From the NCBI GenBank assembly GCA_963665575.2, contig CAXXDW010000006.1, positions 62,001 through 126,000 on the forward strand: DNA of 64,000 nt, in the 5' to 3' direction. Shown here in pieces: positions 43,236 to 52,991 of the stretch. Origin of the DNA: Rariloculus sp963665575. Lineage in GTDB: Bacteria; Pseudomonadota; Gammaproteobacteria; Steroidobacterales; Rariloculaceae. Numbering within the stretch: position 1 is the first letter of the stretch; every line of letters starts with the position of its first letter. Made by a program: the position numbers and the translations under genes. Below the pieces are notes generated by a model. It ran no database searches, was not told where the DNA came from, and saw nothing but the letters and a program-made list of their open reading frames with translations.

Positions 43236-44651
43236 ATGAGATCGGTTGCGGGCTTGCTTCTGCTTTGTGCCTTTGCCGCAGAGTCGGCCGCCCAGCTGCC
43301 TCCCGGCGTCAGTCTCATTCTCGACGGTCACGACATTCCGCCCGAAGACGTCAGCATCGTCGTGCAGGCACTGGATTCGCCCGTGCCCGTGCTTGGCCAC
43401 CTGCCCGACGTGCCGCGCAACCCGGCGTCCGTCATGAAGATGGTAACCACCTGGTCGGCGCTGGAGATCCTTGGACCCGCCTACACCTGGCCTACCGAAA
43501 TCTACTTCGACGGCGACTTTGACGGCACGACACTCGACGGTGACCTTGCGATCAAGGGCTTCGGGGACCCGTTCCTCGTCGTCGAGGAAGTCTGGAAGAT
43601 GCTGCGGGTCCTGCGCGGTCTGGGTCTTGAGAACATCCTCGGTGACATCGTTCTCGATGACAGCCACTTCGATGTCTTCGAGGCCGAAGCCGGCCGCTTC
43701 GACGAGTCGCCTTACCGTGCCTACAACGTGACCCCGAATGCGCTGTTGACGAACTTCAAGGCCACGCGCTTCCGCTTCCTCGCCGACCCCAACAATCGCC
43801 GAGTCACGGTCTCCACCGATCCGCCGCTGGCCAACCTCGACATCCGCAACCGGATCGACCTCGTGGGCGGACGATGCCGCGGCTTTCAGGCCGGGATCAG
43901 TTTCAACGTAGCCGACCCGGAGTCCGCAAGCCGGATCGTCCTTGAAGGCGAGTTTCCGCAACGCTGCAATTCCTACGAGCTCTACCGCGCCGTGCTGCGG
44001 CACGATACGTTTACCTTCGGCATGATCGACGCGCTCTGGAGTGAACTTGGCGGAGCCATCGAGGGCGGGCTGCGCAACGAGGAAGTTTCCGATGACGCGA
44101 GCCTCGCGCTGACCTGGCGCGCACGTCCGCTCGGCGACGTGATCCGTCTCGTCAACAAGAACAGCAACAACGTCATGACGCGCCAGTTGCTCTACACGAT
44201 GGGCGCGGAGTCCTTCGAGCCGCCGGGCACGCGCGCAAAGGGCGTGCGGGCCATCGAGGAACTTTTGAGCGAGCGCGGTTTCGTAATCGATTCGCTCGTT
44301 GTCGACAACGGCGCCGGACTTTCCCGCGATGCACGCATATCGGCCGCACTGCTGGTGCAACTGCTTCAGGAAGCCGCGCGCGGCGTCTACGCGCCCGAGT
44401 TCATCTCGTCCCTGGCTCTCGGCGGACTCGACGGCACGACGCGCACCCGATTCGAAGGCGGGAACGGCGAAGGGCGGATGCATCTGAAGACAGGCAGCCT
44501 CGACGAGGTCTCGGCGCTGGCGGGCTACGTGCACGTGCCGAACGGACCGACCTACGTCATGGCCGTATTTGTCAACACAGCGGACGCGCACCGCGGTCCG
44601 GGCAACGAACTCGAGGACGCCGTCGTCGAGTGGATATATACGCTACAGTGA
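43236..44651 (+). CDS. dacB: D-alanyl-D-alanine carboxypeptidase/endopeptidase (PBP4 type)
   Basis: A 471-residue periplasmic penicillin-binding protein of the S13 family. Signal peptide ends ESAAQ. The active-site triad of motifs is SVMK (Ser65, Lys68), SNN (310-312) and KTG (418-420). Between the first and second motifs is the large insertion typical of PBP4. It trims or cleaves peptidoglycan stem peptides and cross-links. Length matches E. coli DacB (477). Confidence 0.9.
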   Translation: MRSVAGLLLLCAFAAESAAQLPPGVSLILDGHDIPPEDVSIVVQALDSPVPVLGHLPDVPRNPASVMKMVTTWSALEILGPAYTWPTEIYFDGDFDGTTLDGDLAIKGFGDPFLVVEEVWKMLRVLRGLGLENILGDIVLDDSHFDVFEAEAGRFDESPYRAYNVTPNALLTNFKATRFRFLADPNNRRVTVSTDPPLANLDIRNRIDLVGGRCRGFQAGISFNVADPESASRIVLEGEFPQRCNSYELYRAVLRHDTFTFGMIDALWSELGGAIEGGLRNEEVSDDASLALTWRARPLGDVIRLVNKNSNNVMTRQLLYTMGAESFEPPGTRAKGVRAIEELLSERGFVIDSLVVDNGAGLSRDARISAALLVQLLQEAARGVYAPEFISSLALGGLDGTTRTRFEGGNGEGRMHLKTGSLDEVSALAGYVHVPNGPTYVMAVFVNTADAHRGPGNELEDAVVEWIYTLQ

Positions 44652-44690
44652 TGGCGCGATAAGCGCTTCACGCTGCGCACGCCCGCATCC

Positions 44691-45593
44691 ATGACTACAA
44701 GTTCCCGACACGACCTCGGTCCGGCCGTCGCGCTCGGCGCGCTGACGGTGATCTGGGGTTACAACTGGATCGTCATGAAGGTCGCGCTGCTGGATTCCCC
44801 GCCGCTGACGTTCGCGGCGCTGCGCACCGTTCTGAGCGCCCTGGTCTTGTTCGCGGTCGTGCTCGCGCTGCGCCGGCCGCTGAAACCGGTGCGGGTCAAG
44901 GCGATCGTGTCGCTCGGCCTGCTGCAAACGATGGGCTTCGTCGGTCTGGCCGCGCTCGCGGTCGAGTTTGGCGCAGCCGGCAAGAGCGCCGTACTCGCCT
45001 ACACGATGCCTTTCTGGACGCTGATGCTCGCGGGGTTCTTTCTCGGCGAACACATGCGCGGCGCACAGTGGGGCGCAGTAGCGCTTGCGGTCGGCGGGCT
45101 CGTCGCCGTGCTCGACCCGTTCAATGCCGCGCTCGGTATCGTCGACAGTCTTTTTGCGATCGGCGCGGCGTGGTGCTGGGCCGTGAGCAACATCGTCGTC
45201 AAGCGGCTGAAACTGGAGGGTGACGAGCTGTACAGCGTTTCAGCGTGGCAAATGCTGCTCGGCGGGCTTTGCCTGACGGTCCTGGCGCTGGCCTTCGACA
45301 GCGAACCGGTGCGCTGGACCGTCTCGTTCTCCGTCGCGCTGGCCTACAACGTCGTGTTCGCGACGGCGCTCGCGTGGCTGGTGTGGCTCTACGCACTGAA
45401 TCGGCTCGCGGCGGGCGTGACCGGACTCGCGACGCTACTCGCGCCCCCATTTGCGCTGGCCGCGGCCTGGCTTCAACTCGGGGAACTTCCGACCCGCTCG
45501 GAGGCCGTCGGCATGGCGCTCATCGTCTTCGCGCTGGGGTGCCTTTGGGCCGTGGGGTGGCAGACCTCGTCGAGAAGCACCGCGGCAAGCTGA
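44691..45593 (+). CDS. EamA/DMT-family transporter
   Basis: A 300-residue inner-membrane protein with ten predicted helices arranged as two EamA repeats: the first opens ALGALTVIWGYNWIVMKVAL, the second IGAAWCWAVSNIVVKRLKL. This is the RhaT/YdcZ-like drug/metabolite transporter layout, usually exporting amino acids or other metabolites. It begins 39 bp after dacB on the same strand. Substrate not predictable. Confidence 0.87.
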   Translation: MTTSSRHDLGPAVALGALTVIWGYNWIVMKVALLDSPPLTFAALRTVLSALVLFAVVLALRRPLKPVRVKAIVSLGLLQTMGFVGLAALAVEFGAAGKSAVLAYTMPFWTLMLAGFFLGEHMRGAQWGAVALAVGGLVAVLDPFNAALGIVDSLFAIGAAWCWAVSNIVVKRLKLEGDELYSVSAWQMLLGGLCLTVLALAFDSEPVRWTVSFSVALAYNVVFATALAWLVWLYALNRLAAGVTGLATLLAPPFALAAAWLQLGELPTRSEAVGMALIVFALGCLWAVGWQTSSRSTAAS

Positions 45594-45679
45594 GCGACAC
45601 GCGCGTCGGGGCGGCATGTTGTTGCGGCGATCGCGCGACCCGCCGGTGTCAGGCAGCGGCGCCCGGCAGAATCAGGGTG

Positions 45680-45934
45680 TCAACTGTGGTCCCTGATGTA
45701 GTTGCGCTCGTACTCGCGTTGCGCGTGCTTCTGTTCGCGGCGAACCTCGTCGGTCGCCTTGCGCGCGATGGCGGATGTACGCTTGCGCGAACTCTCGGTA
45801 CTCACGGCCGGCAGCGACAGGAGCTTCTCAAGGTCCGAACCGCCGCACGACGGGCAGTCGGGCACCTCGCCGAGTTTCACGAGCTCTTCGAACTCGTTTT
45901 CGCAGCCCCGGCACTTGTACTCGTATATAGGCAT
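45680..45934 (-). CDS. FmdB-family zinc-ribbon protein
   Basis: An 84-residue protein starting MPIYEYKCRGCENEFEELVK, with zinc-ribbon cysteines at 8, 11, 27 and 30, followed by a charged helical tail. The family is widespread and often called a regulatory protein, but its role is unproven. The ATG at 45934, with GGGAG upstream, is preferred over a GTG at 45946. Confidence 0.87.
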   Translation of the reverse strand: MPIYEYKCRGCENEFEELVKLGEVPDCPSCGGSDLEKLLSLPAVSTESSRKRTSAIARKATDEVRREQKHAQREYERNYIRDHS

Positions 45935-46037
45935 GGGTACTCCCACTTCAGGCGCCTGCAGCGCAGGAATTCACGGCTCCAACGCCCGCAAACCTCCGCG
46001 GCACGGCGCGAGCGGGGTCGACGGCAGGCTTCGCCGC

Positions 46038-46532
46038 TCAGTCCGTCGGTGTCGCGAGCGGGTCGTCGCCGATCGCAACGTTTCCGTCGACCGAATTGCA
46101 ATGCATGCCAGGCTCGGGCGGAGTCCGATCCGGGCAGCGGTACAGGCCTCCGTCGCGGGTACCGCCGGGCTCGCCGTTACGCAGCGGGTGCAGGCCGACG
46201 CTGAAAACGGTGCCGGGCGGGAATGAGTTGACGGATACGCCCTGTCTCGCCATTTGCGCTGAACCGGCCATCTCCACGGACCAGACGATCGGCTCGCCGT
46301 CCTCGTCGCGCACCACGTTGGTGCGCTCGTCGTTCATCGGTGCGAAGAAAATCGCCAGGTGATTCGGCGCCGGGTCGATGCGGGTGACGACGCCCGTGAA
46401 AATACGGGTCGCCTGCACGTTGTACATCGCAAACGAATGATGCGCCTGAACCGGCACGGCGATGAGCACGACAGCAGCGACAGCGACGCCGGATGCGGCA
46501 AACAGACCACGGATCGTGTTGTGGGCTTTCAT
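46038..46532 (-). CDS. secreted DUF6152 family protein
   Basis: A 164-residue exported protein. The signal peptide ends PVQA and is followed at once by HHSFAMYN, the hallmark of DUF6152, then a small beta-rich domain with FTGVVTRIDPAPNHLAIFF. Family function is unknown; the histidines at the mature N-terminus suggest metal binding. It lies 75 bp after the secreted-protein gene at 46608-47981 on the same strand, a pairing I regard as functional. Confidence 0.8.
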   Translation of the reverse strand: MKAHNTIRGLFAASGVAVAAVVLIAVPVQAHHSFAMYNVQATRIFTGVVTRIDPAPNHLAIFFAPMNDERTNVVRDEDGEPIVWSVEMAGSAQMARQGVSVNSFPPGTVFSVGLHPLRNGEPGGTRDGGLYRCPDRTPPEPGMHCNSVDGNVAIGDDPLATPTD

Positions 46533-46607
46533 TGTTCGCGTTACTCCTGAAGTTGTCTGAACGCCAGACTCAGAATTTATTTTATACCTGTCCTGGCGAA
46601 CGTGTAC

Positions 46608-47981
46608 CTACTCGAAGCTGAAGATGTCGTCCTCTTCGGGCCTGTCCATGTCCTGCTCGAAGTACTCCTCCCAGATCTGCGCCCAGGGCCGACCGTACAT
46701 GTCCGGTACCTCGTACTCGATGACCTGCCCCGGCGATACCGGAGTCGCCCTGCCGTCGATCGGGAAGATCGTCTGGATGCACTCGATGAAGACATAGGGG
46801 TCGCCTTCCTCGAAGCCGCTTGTCTTGAGATAGTTCCTGATGATGCGCACGGGTTCCACGAGCGCCTCGGGATCGTAGAAGACCGTTTCGTGGTTGAGCC
46901 CGAGGAAGTTGCCGTCCGCGTCGCGGTTCGGCGTGTAGATCTCGATCGTCTGCATGAAGTTCGAGTGATCGAACGCCGCGTGGGTCTTCCAGCCCTGGAT
47001 GTTCGACGTCCAGGTGATCAGCGTGTCCTCGTCCCAGAAACCGATCGTCTCGCCGTACCAGCGCGGGACATCCGCGCCGAGCCGGGGCACGCGGCCCTCC
47101 ATGTTGAATTCGCGCCCGATGTGGATGTTCGTGATGAAGTTGCGCGCGACGCCGGCCAGGATCTGCACGAGCGCCGGCGTCACCATGATGTGATGCTCCC
47201 AGACGGCCGCTGCATGCCAGCGCCGCATGAAGCCTTCGGGCCAACAGTACGCGGAGGGCCACTGTGCGGCGTTTGTGTTTCCCTGGTGGTAGGCCTCCTG
47301 CACGAATCGGGTCTGATATTCCTCGGTCAGAATCGACAGCAGCGTCGGCACCTGCAGGTGCCGCGTGCGGAACCAGTACTGGTTGCCTGGCGTTCGGCCG
47401 GGATGCATGTAGCGGCCCGTCCACTCGCCCGGCACGGTGGCGTACGTGTGCTCGGTCGGCCCGCCGCGTTCGCGCGTCTCCGCCAGCAAAGCCTCGTAGT
47501 GCTCCTGCGCGGTCTCGAACGGGTAAGGGCTCACGATCGACTCGCGCGGATAGTCGCGGTCGCAATGACCCCACGGCGCCGATGCCGGGGGATCGTCGCC
47601 AATCAGAGCGTTGGTGTTGCCGCCCCACATGTCCTCGATCGCACCTGGACTGTTGCAGCGGAAGTAGCGCGGATCGCTCCAGAGCTCGCGATCCTTGTAG
47701 AAGTCGTCGGAGGTGAACAGATCCCGCTCGAGCGGCTCGATACCTGGCGGCGTCTCGCCGGCGCGTGCGGATCCCGTAAATGCGTTCGGATCGCGCCTGA
47801 AGCTCCCGGGAACGCGCATCGTCGCGCCCACGAGATCGTACTCGTTCAGATCGTGCTCAAGCGGCCAGGCTCGGCCCACGCTCTCGAAATCGCTTTCCGC
47901 GACCTGCTGGCTCAGCGCCGGCGAAGCCAACATGCTTGCCGTCACCAATACAGGAAGGCTCCATGCACGGTTTGCAGTCAT
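46608..47981 (-). CDS. secreted protein of an unnamed family, long paralog
   Basis: A 457-residue exported protein (signal peptide ending PALSQ). Shared with the shorter protein at 56282-57271 are GGPTEHTYATVPGEWTGRYM near the middle, NIHIGREF, then ETIGFWDEDTLITWTSNIQG and FYDPEALVEP. The IGFWDxDxLxxWT core occurs in many uncharacterised secreted proteins next to DUF6152 and TonB receptors, as I recall it. The longer version has an extra N-terminal domain of about 120 residues. The ATG at 47981 is preceded by GAGGAAAG. It is divergent from the DUF4159 gene; function unknown. Confidence 0.68.
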   Translation of the reverse strand: MTANRAWSLPVLVTASMLASPALSQQVAESDFESVGRAWPLEHDLNEYDLVGATMRVPGSFRRDPNAFTGSARAGETPPGIEPLERDLFTSDDFYKDRELWSDPRYFRCNSPGAIEDMWGGNTNALIGDDPPASAPWGHCDRDYPRESIVSPYPFETAQEHYEALLAETRERGGPTEHTYATVPGEWTGRYMHPGRTPGNQYWFRTRHLQVPTLLSILTEEYQTRFVQEAYHQGNTNAAQWPSAYCWPEGFMRRWHAAAVWEHHIMVTPALVQILAGVARNFITNIHIGREFNMEGRVPRLGADVPRWYGETIGFWDEDTLITWTSNIQGWKTHAAFDHSNFMQTIEIYTPNRDADGNFLGLNHETVFYDPEALVEPVRIIRNYLKTSGFEEGDPYVFIECIQTIFPIDGRATPVSPGQVIEYEVPDMYGRPWAQIWEEYFEQDMDRPEEDDIFSFE

Positions 47982-48224
47982 GACTCTTTCCTCGTCCGTT
48001 CCGCGCGCCATGCTGTGCCCGGGCGTCGGCGAGCCTGACAGCGCAGGTCCGGTATGGTAGTCCGAAATTGTCAGACAAGCGATAGCCGCAATTGGGCGCG
48101 CCGCACTGGCGGGACGTGTCCGGGAACATCCGCAAGTGCCGTTGCCAGTCGTCAGCACCGCGCGCAAGTCCGGCAAATATCCCGCCCATCGCAGCCATGC
48201 TTGCGTACTGATACAGTAGCGCGC

Positions 48225-49049
48225 GTGCGCATCGTTCCTGTCCTCATCGCCCTGAGCCTTGTTTGTGCTGACACCGCGTGGGCGCAGAAAGCCTGGCGCG
48301 AGTTTCCGAGCATCGAGCGCGGCTGGTACCGGGAGCCCGACATCGATTTCGGCGTTCAGGAACCCGGCGAATTCGTCGTCGGGCGCCTCATGTTCCCGCA
48401 GGCGCGGCGCGGCTACGCGCTCGGCGTCGGGGGCGGCGACTGGCGGCGCGGCGGTACGGCGTGGACCGTCGACTACCCGGAGGGCGACCGCACATTCGCA
48501 CGCCTGCTCGAACGCCTGACGATGATCGATGTGCGCGTCGTCGAACAGCCGGTAAATCCCGACGACGACATCGACGCGTTTTACTGGCCGTTTCTGATAT
48601 CCGGGCTCGTCGGCGCCTGGGACCTGACCGACCCGCAGGTCGCGAAGCTGCGAGAATACCTGTTGCGCGGCGGCTTCCTGCTCTGCGACAGCTTCTACGG
48701 AACCGTCGAATGGGAAGGGTTCGTGCGTGGAATGCACCGGATCTTTCCGGACCGGCCGATCGTCGACCTGCCCGACACGCACCCGATCTTTCAGCTCGTC
48801 TACGACCTCAGCGACCGTCCGCAGATTCCGACCTGGCAGCATCTGCCGCGCGGCTATCGCAACGACGGCGCTGAACCGCGCTGGCGCGCGATCCTCGACG
48901 ACGACGACCGGGTCATGGTCATGATCGCCTTCAACAACGACATCGCCGACGGCTGGCAGCGCGCGGACGAGTACCGTTATCCGCAGGAAGCGGCCAATGC
49001 CTCTATTCGCTTGGGCGTCAATTTCGCCGTATACGCACTGACCCACTGA
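48225..49049 (+). CDS. exported DUF4159 domain protein
   Basis: A protein of about 274 residues with a short signal peptide (VPVLIALSLVCADTAWAQ) and a DUF4159 domain: DDIDAFYWPFLISGLVGAW, LREYLLRGGFLLCDSFYG and IFPDRPIVDLPDTHPIF. This glutamine-amidotransferase-like fold has no known activity in this family and is usually found in envelope clusters. The GTG at 48225 gives the best signal peptide; a TTG at 48201 is possible and neither has a good ribosome-binding site. Confidence 0.72.
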   Translation: MRIVPVLIALSLVCADTAWAQKAWREFPSIERGWYREPDIDFGVQEPGEFVVGRLMFPQARRGYALGVGGGDWRRGGTAWTVDYPEGDRTFARLLERLTMIDVRVVEQPVNPDDDIDAFYWPFLISGLVGAWDLTDPQVAKLREYLLRGGFLLCDSFYGTVEWEGFVRGMHRIFPDRPIVDLPDTHPIFQLVYDLSDRPQIPTWQHLPRGYRNDGAEPRWRAILDDDDRVMVMIAFNNDIADGWQRADEYRYPQEAANASIRLGVNFAVYALTH

Positions 49050-49170
49050 GGCCGGGAGGCGAGGCGCGCCGACATGCGAGCCCGTCACGGGAACTGACCC
49101 TTCCGAACAGTCAGGAATAGCGAGATTGACTCCCGCGGCCATTCGCAGGACGCGTAACGCCGAGAGCCTC

Positions 49171-51738
49171 CTATCCTCCGAATGAGAAATCGGTGCTCAG
49201 GCGCAGGTACACGAATCGACCGAAGAGCCCAAAGGGCGTATCGGTCGGGTAGCGGATGCCCCAGAGAATGTTCGCCAGGTGCGTCTTTGGCAGCTCCGTG
49301 GGCAATTCGTCAGCAAGGTTGTTGATTCCGAGCGCGCCGCGCAGCATGCCGGCCTGGAACCGGGCTTCCACGTCCACCGTAGTCGTGGCCGCTATCCGGA
49401 TCATGCCCGTATCCAGGGGGTGCTGGGTCGTTTCGCCATAGTGATTCAGCCGCAGCAGTACGCCGTAAGCGGCACGCTCCCAGTCCATTGTCAGGTTGGC
49501 CTGCCGGCGCGGCTGACCGCGTTCAAGGAGTTCCTCGGTCCAACCGCCATAGTAATCGCCGAAGCCGAGGCCCGCGGGCGCTCCGGACGGAATCTTGCGG
49601 TCGACGATGCCGGTCCTGTTGAAGTTCGCATTGGCGGACAGCAGGAGACGACCGGCGTCAGTCGGCTTTTCCCAGCTCAAGACAAGGTCGGCGCCCTGCG
49701 TTTCGGTGTCTACGCCGTTGAAGAAGAACGCCGCCGTGCCAACACGTGCGGCGTCGCAGGCGGCGATGCCGGCGCAGTCGATTCCTCGGGACCGCACCAC
49801 ACGATCATTCACGCGAGTCCGGTAGGCGTCGATGCTGAATTGAACATCGTCGAGTGTCACGACGAGGCCGGCGCTGATGTTTTCCGACGTTTCGTGCTCG
49901 AGCGAGTCCACGCCGAAGGTCCGCGCGACCTCGTGCCCTTCGTTGACGGAGAAGACCGTCGTCAGGCCTGTTTCGCTGCCGACGAAAAGAATCGAATTGA
50001 AGCGCCTCTGCGAGAGGCTCGGGGCGCGAAACCCCGTCGACAGCGCGCCTCGCAGGGCGACCCGCTCGCCGAGACGCAACCGGGCAGCGAGCTTGCCGGT
50101 GGTTTGCGAGCCGGCGTCGCTGTAGCTCTCCGTTCGCAGCGCCGCTCCGACGGACAAGTCATCGCTCGGCTGGAATTCCAGTTCCACGTAAGCACCGCTG
50201 TTGTCCCGGTCGTCGTCGCTCAGACGCGCGTTGAGCGGACTGTAGCCCGGGTAGCCCTGAAACCCGCAGGCCGCGACCGTGCCCGCGAGCGGCGCGCCGT
50301 CGAGCCCGACCGCGAACGCGCCGTAGTCCTGCGCGTGGGGCAGTCCGCACGACCACGCAGCTTCATCGCCGGCAGTCTGCCTGTAGTTCTCCAGGCGGTG
50401 TTCGAAGCCCGCGGCAATGGCGTTCAACGCGGAATCGCCGAACGACCTGCGGACGTCGACGTTCAGGGTCAACTGATCGAATTCGATACCCCCGCTGTGG
50501 CCTGTGAGGGGTCCGGCGTTGGCAACAATGTCGGAGACCGCCGCATCAGGATTACGGTCGAGGTAATGAGCGCCGATGGACGCGTTGATCGTGTCGCTCA
50601 CGTCGAAGGAGTACTCGTTGCTGCCGTAACCCGCGCTGAGGTCGAGATCCCAATTCGAAAAGGTGTTGCGCCAGCCGAAGACGGCGGAAACGTCATCGAT
50701 GGTGGACTCCTCGTACGGAAGAAAACCGTTCGGATAGACCGGATGCGTGTTGCGCTCGTGGAAGTTGATGAAGTTGGGAACCACGAAGTCCCAGGTGTCG
50801 TTGCCCGACTGCAGGCCTTCCCAGTAGTTGTAGCGGAACCGGTAGGCGCCGCTGCCGCGCCCCTCGCGGCGGGAGAGGCCGCCAAAGGCATAGAACTCGG
50901 AACCATTGCCGGTGGGCACGGCGGCATTCAGGAACAGAAAAGCGTTGTCGTTGGCCGGCGAGCTGTCGGCGACCAGTTCATCCTGAAAACCCGGATCCAG
51001 ACCGCCGTTACCGCCGTTGCGCCGCAACGGGTCTTCCTCGTACCACTCCGCCGTGACGTTGAGAAAGCCGTCGTCTGCAAGCGGGATGCCGCCATTGAAC
51101 GCCGCGCCGAGCCGCGCGCCGCTGCCGCCTCCCGACCCGCCCTGAACCGTGAATTCGCCGCCGTCGCTCTGGTCACGCAACTGGATATTGATGACGCCGG
51201 CGATCGCGTCCGAACCGTATTGTGCCGCCGCACCGTCGCGCAGGACCTCCACACGGCCCACGGCGCTTGACGGAATTGCGGCAAGATCGGTGCCGCCGGC
51301 GCCATAACCGATCACGCCGTCGAGCACCCGGAGCCAGGCCATGCTGTGCCGTCGCTTGCCGTTGATGAGCACGAGGGTTTGGTCCGGGCTCAAGCCCCGC
51401 AGTGTGGCCGCATGCAACAGGACGCCGTCGCCAACGGCCTGGCGCGAATAATTGAATGAGGGCGCGAGCTTCGTCAGCGCTGCGCCCAGGTTGATCTCGC
51501 CGGCCCGCTCCACATCGACGCGCTGAAATACGTCCACGCCCACCGGCAATTCGTTGGCCAGCGTCTCGACGCGTGCCCGGCTGCCGATAACGACGATTTC
51601 CTCGATGCGTGCAGCCGGAGTCTGTGCGTCGGAGTCATCCTCCTGAGACAGTACGGCTGTGCTTGCCAAAAGTGCTGCGGAACAGCCGATCAACAGCAGT
51701 TTGCAACGGGTCCGACATAGTCGATTCGACTCGGGCAT
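49171..51738 (-). CDS. TonB-dependent receptor
   Basis: An 855-residue receptor. The ATG at 51738 follows AAGGAG; the signal peptide ends near VLSQ. The plug has IEEIVVIGSRARVETLANEL, TLVLINGKRRHSMAWL and LRDGAAAQYGSDAIAGVINI; the barrel ends LRLSTDFSFGG. An acidic QEDDSDAQTPAA linker precedes the TonB box. The frame is open far upstream but that part is antisense to the outer-membrane-barrel gene and is not coding. It is divergent from that barrel gene, separated by 246 bp. Confidence 0.87.
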   Translation of the reverse strand: MPESNRLCRTRCKLLLIGCSAALLASTAVLSQEDDSDAQTPAARIEEIVVIGSRARVETLANELPVGVDVFQRVDVERAGEINLGAALTKLAPSFNYSRQAVGDGVLLHAATLRGLSPDQTLVLINGKRRHSMAWLRVLDGVIGYGAGGTDLAAIPSSAVGRVEVLRDGAAAQYGSDAIAGVINIQLRDQSDGGEFTVQGGSGGGSGARLGAAFNGGIPLADDGFLNVTAEWYEEDPLRRNGGNGGLDPGFQDELVADSSPANDNAFLFLNAAVPTGNGSEFYAFGGLSRREGRGSGAYRFRYNYWEGLQSGNDTWDFVVPNFINFHERNTHPVYPNGFLPYEESTIDDVSAVFGWRNTFSNWDLDLSAGYGSNEYSFDVSDTINASIGAHYLDRNPDAAVSDIVANAGPLTGHSGGIEFDQLTLNVDVRRSFGDSALNAIAAGFEHRLENYRQTAGDEAAWSCGLPHAQDYGAFAVGLDGAPLAGTVAACGFQGYPGYSPLNARLSDDDRDNSGAYVELEFQPSDDLSVGAALRTESYSDAGSQTTGKLAARLRLGERVALRGALSTGFRAPSLSQRRFNSILFVGSETGLTTVFSVNEGHEVARTFGVDSLEHETSENISAGLVVTLDDVQFSIDAYRTRVNDRVVRSRGIDCAGIAACDAARVGTAAFFFNGVDTETQGADLVLSWEKPTDAGRLLLSANANFNRTGIVDRKIPSGAPAGLGFGDYYGGWTEELLERGQPRRQANLTMDWERAAYGVLLRLNHYGETTQHPLDTGMIRIAATTTVDVEARFQAGMLRGALGINNLADELPTELPKTHLANILWGIRYPTDTPFGLFGRFVYLRLSTDFSFGG

Positions 51739-51984
51739 CTCGACTCCTTCCGTGATTCCTCTGGCCCTGGCCCGCAATTCGATTATGGCAGACACGGCTT
51801 GGTGAACAAGGCGGTGGCGGCCGGCTCGCAGCACGGCAGCGAGTACCAATTTACCGGAACGAGAATCAGACCCGCCAGCGCTCGCGTTGTTTCGCGCTCG
51901 GGAACGCGCAGTCGAAGAACCGACACGTCGGCGCACGCTACCATTGCGCACCGACTGTCCGGCGACGTACTGGAGACGACACCT

Positions 51985-52908
51985 ATGAAAGCAACGGTCC
52001 GACTGACACTGGTGACGGCGATCTGCATGCTCCCTGGCCTGCAAATGGCTGCGGCGGAAGGACTCTACGCCAGTCTCGGGGTCGCTTTCGCTACGGAGGA
52101 CGTCGGTGCGAGCACGCACGCTGTCAACCACCCCACACGCTGCGACCGTTTGCTGTATGCCGATCCGTCGGCGGTGCCTTCGGACGCCGCCTGCCTGGAC
52201 AACACCGTACGGCGCCTGGTCGGGGGAGCCTACGATCTGGGCGGCGCCATTACGGGATCGGCGAGCCTGGGTTACGCCTGGGACCGCGTGCGCGTCGAAG
52301 CAGAATTCCTGAAGCGCTCTCACGACGGCGACACCGTTCCCTTCGTCACGCCCGGCGACAATCCCGCCCTGCAGGACAAGGCCAGCGAATGGAGCCCGGA
52401 CAACCCGCCCTATCACCGGGTCTCCGATTTCAGTGTGAGGCAAGTTTTCGTCAACGTGATCTACGATTTTCCCGGAGATGGCGCGTGGACGCCCTATATC
52501 GGCGTCGGCGCGGGCCTTGCGCGCGTGCGTTCGAACTATACGGTCTCGTTTCAGCGTCGGACGCTGGCCGACGGCTACGTGGCGGCGGTAGGCGGAAATC
52601 CGGATCGGCCGGAGGAATGGCAACTGGCGGCCGCCGGATCCCTTAGCCTGCTGGACACCCAGGTGAGCGACGAGTCGTTCGGATTCCAGGTCATGGCGGG
52701 TGTCGAGCGGGCGCTCAGCGACGGCGTCTCCACCTTTGTGACGGTTCGTTGGTCCGAATTCGACGACGTTGCCGACAGCGATGTATGGACGACGGTCCGC
52801 AGCCACCGTCCGGTCCAGGCGGACGGCGTGACTCCGTTCGAAGGCAGACAAACGTTGACGGATATTGGCGGGCTCTCAGCGACGCTCGGTATCCGCTACG
52901 AGTTCTGA
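51985..52908 (+). CDS. outer-membrane beta-barrel protein
   Basis: A 307-residue protein: signal peptide (LVTAICMLPGLQMAAA), then alternating strands of an eight- to ten-strand OmpA/OMP-b-barrel type with segments VNVIYDFPGDGAWTPYIGVG and FGFQVMAGVERALSDG, ending in a C-terminal Phe (LGIRYEF) as needed for BAM-assisted insertion. Function is not predictable. A GGAG lies 10 bp before the ATG at 51985. Confidence 0.77.
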   Translation: MKATVRLTLVTAICMLPGLQMAAAEGLYASLGVAFATEDVGASTHAVNHPTRCDRLLYADPSAVPSDAACLDNTVRRLVGGAYDLGGAITGSASLGYAWDRVRVEAEFLKRSHDGDTVPFVTPGDNPALQDKASEWSPDNPPYHRVSDFSVRQVFVNVIYDFPGDGAWTPYIGVGAGLARVRSNYTVSFQRRTLADGYVAAVGGNPDRPEEWQLAAAGSLSLLDTQVSDESFGFQVMAGVERALSDGVSTFVTVRWSEFDDVADSDVWTTVRSHRPVQADGVTPFEGRQTLTDIGGLSATLGIRYEF

Positions 52909-52991
52909 AGGCACTTCGCCGAACGATGGCCGACCGCGACGTTCCTACGAAACGCGCCGCGGCCATGCCGGCCGCGGCGCTTGCCGTTTCG

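Noticed and set aside
49171..52851. 1226-codon open frame on the minus strand
   Set aside because: Only the part from the ATG at 51738 is a TonB receptor. The rest is antisense to the outer-membrane-barrel gene at 51985-52908, which has its own start site and signal peptide.
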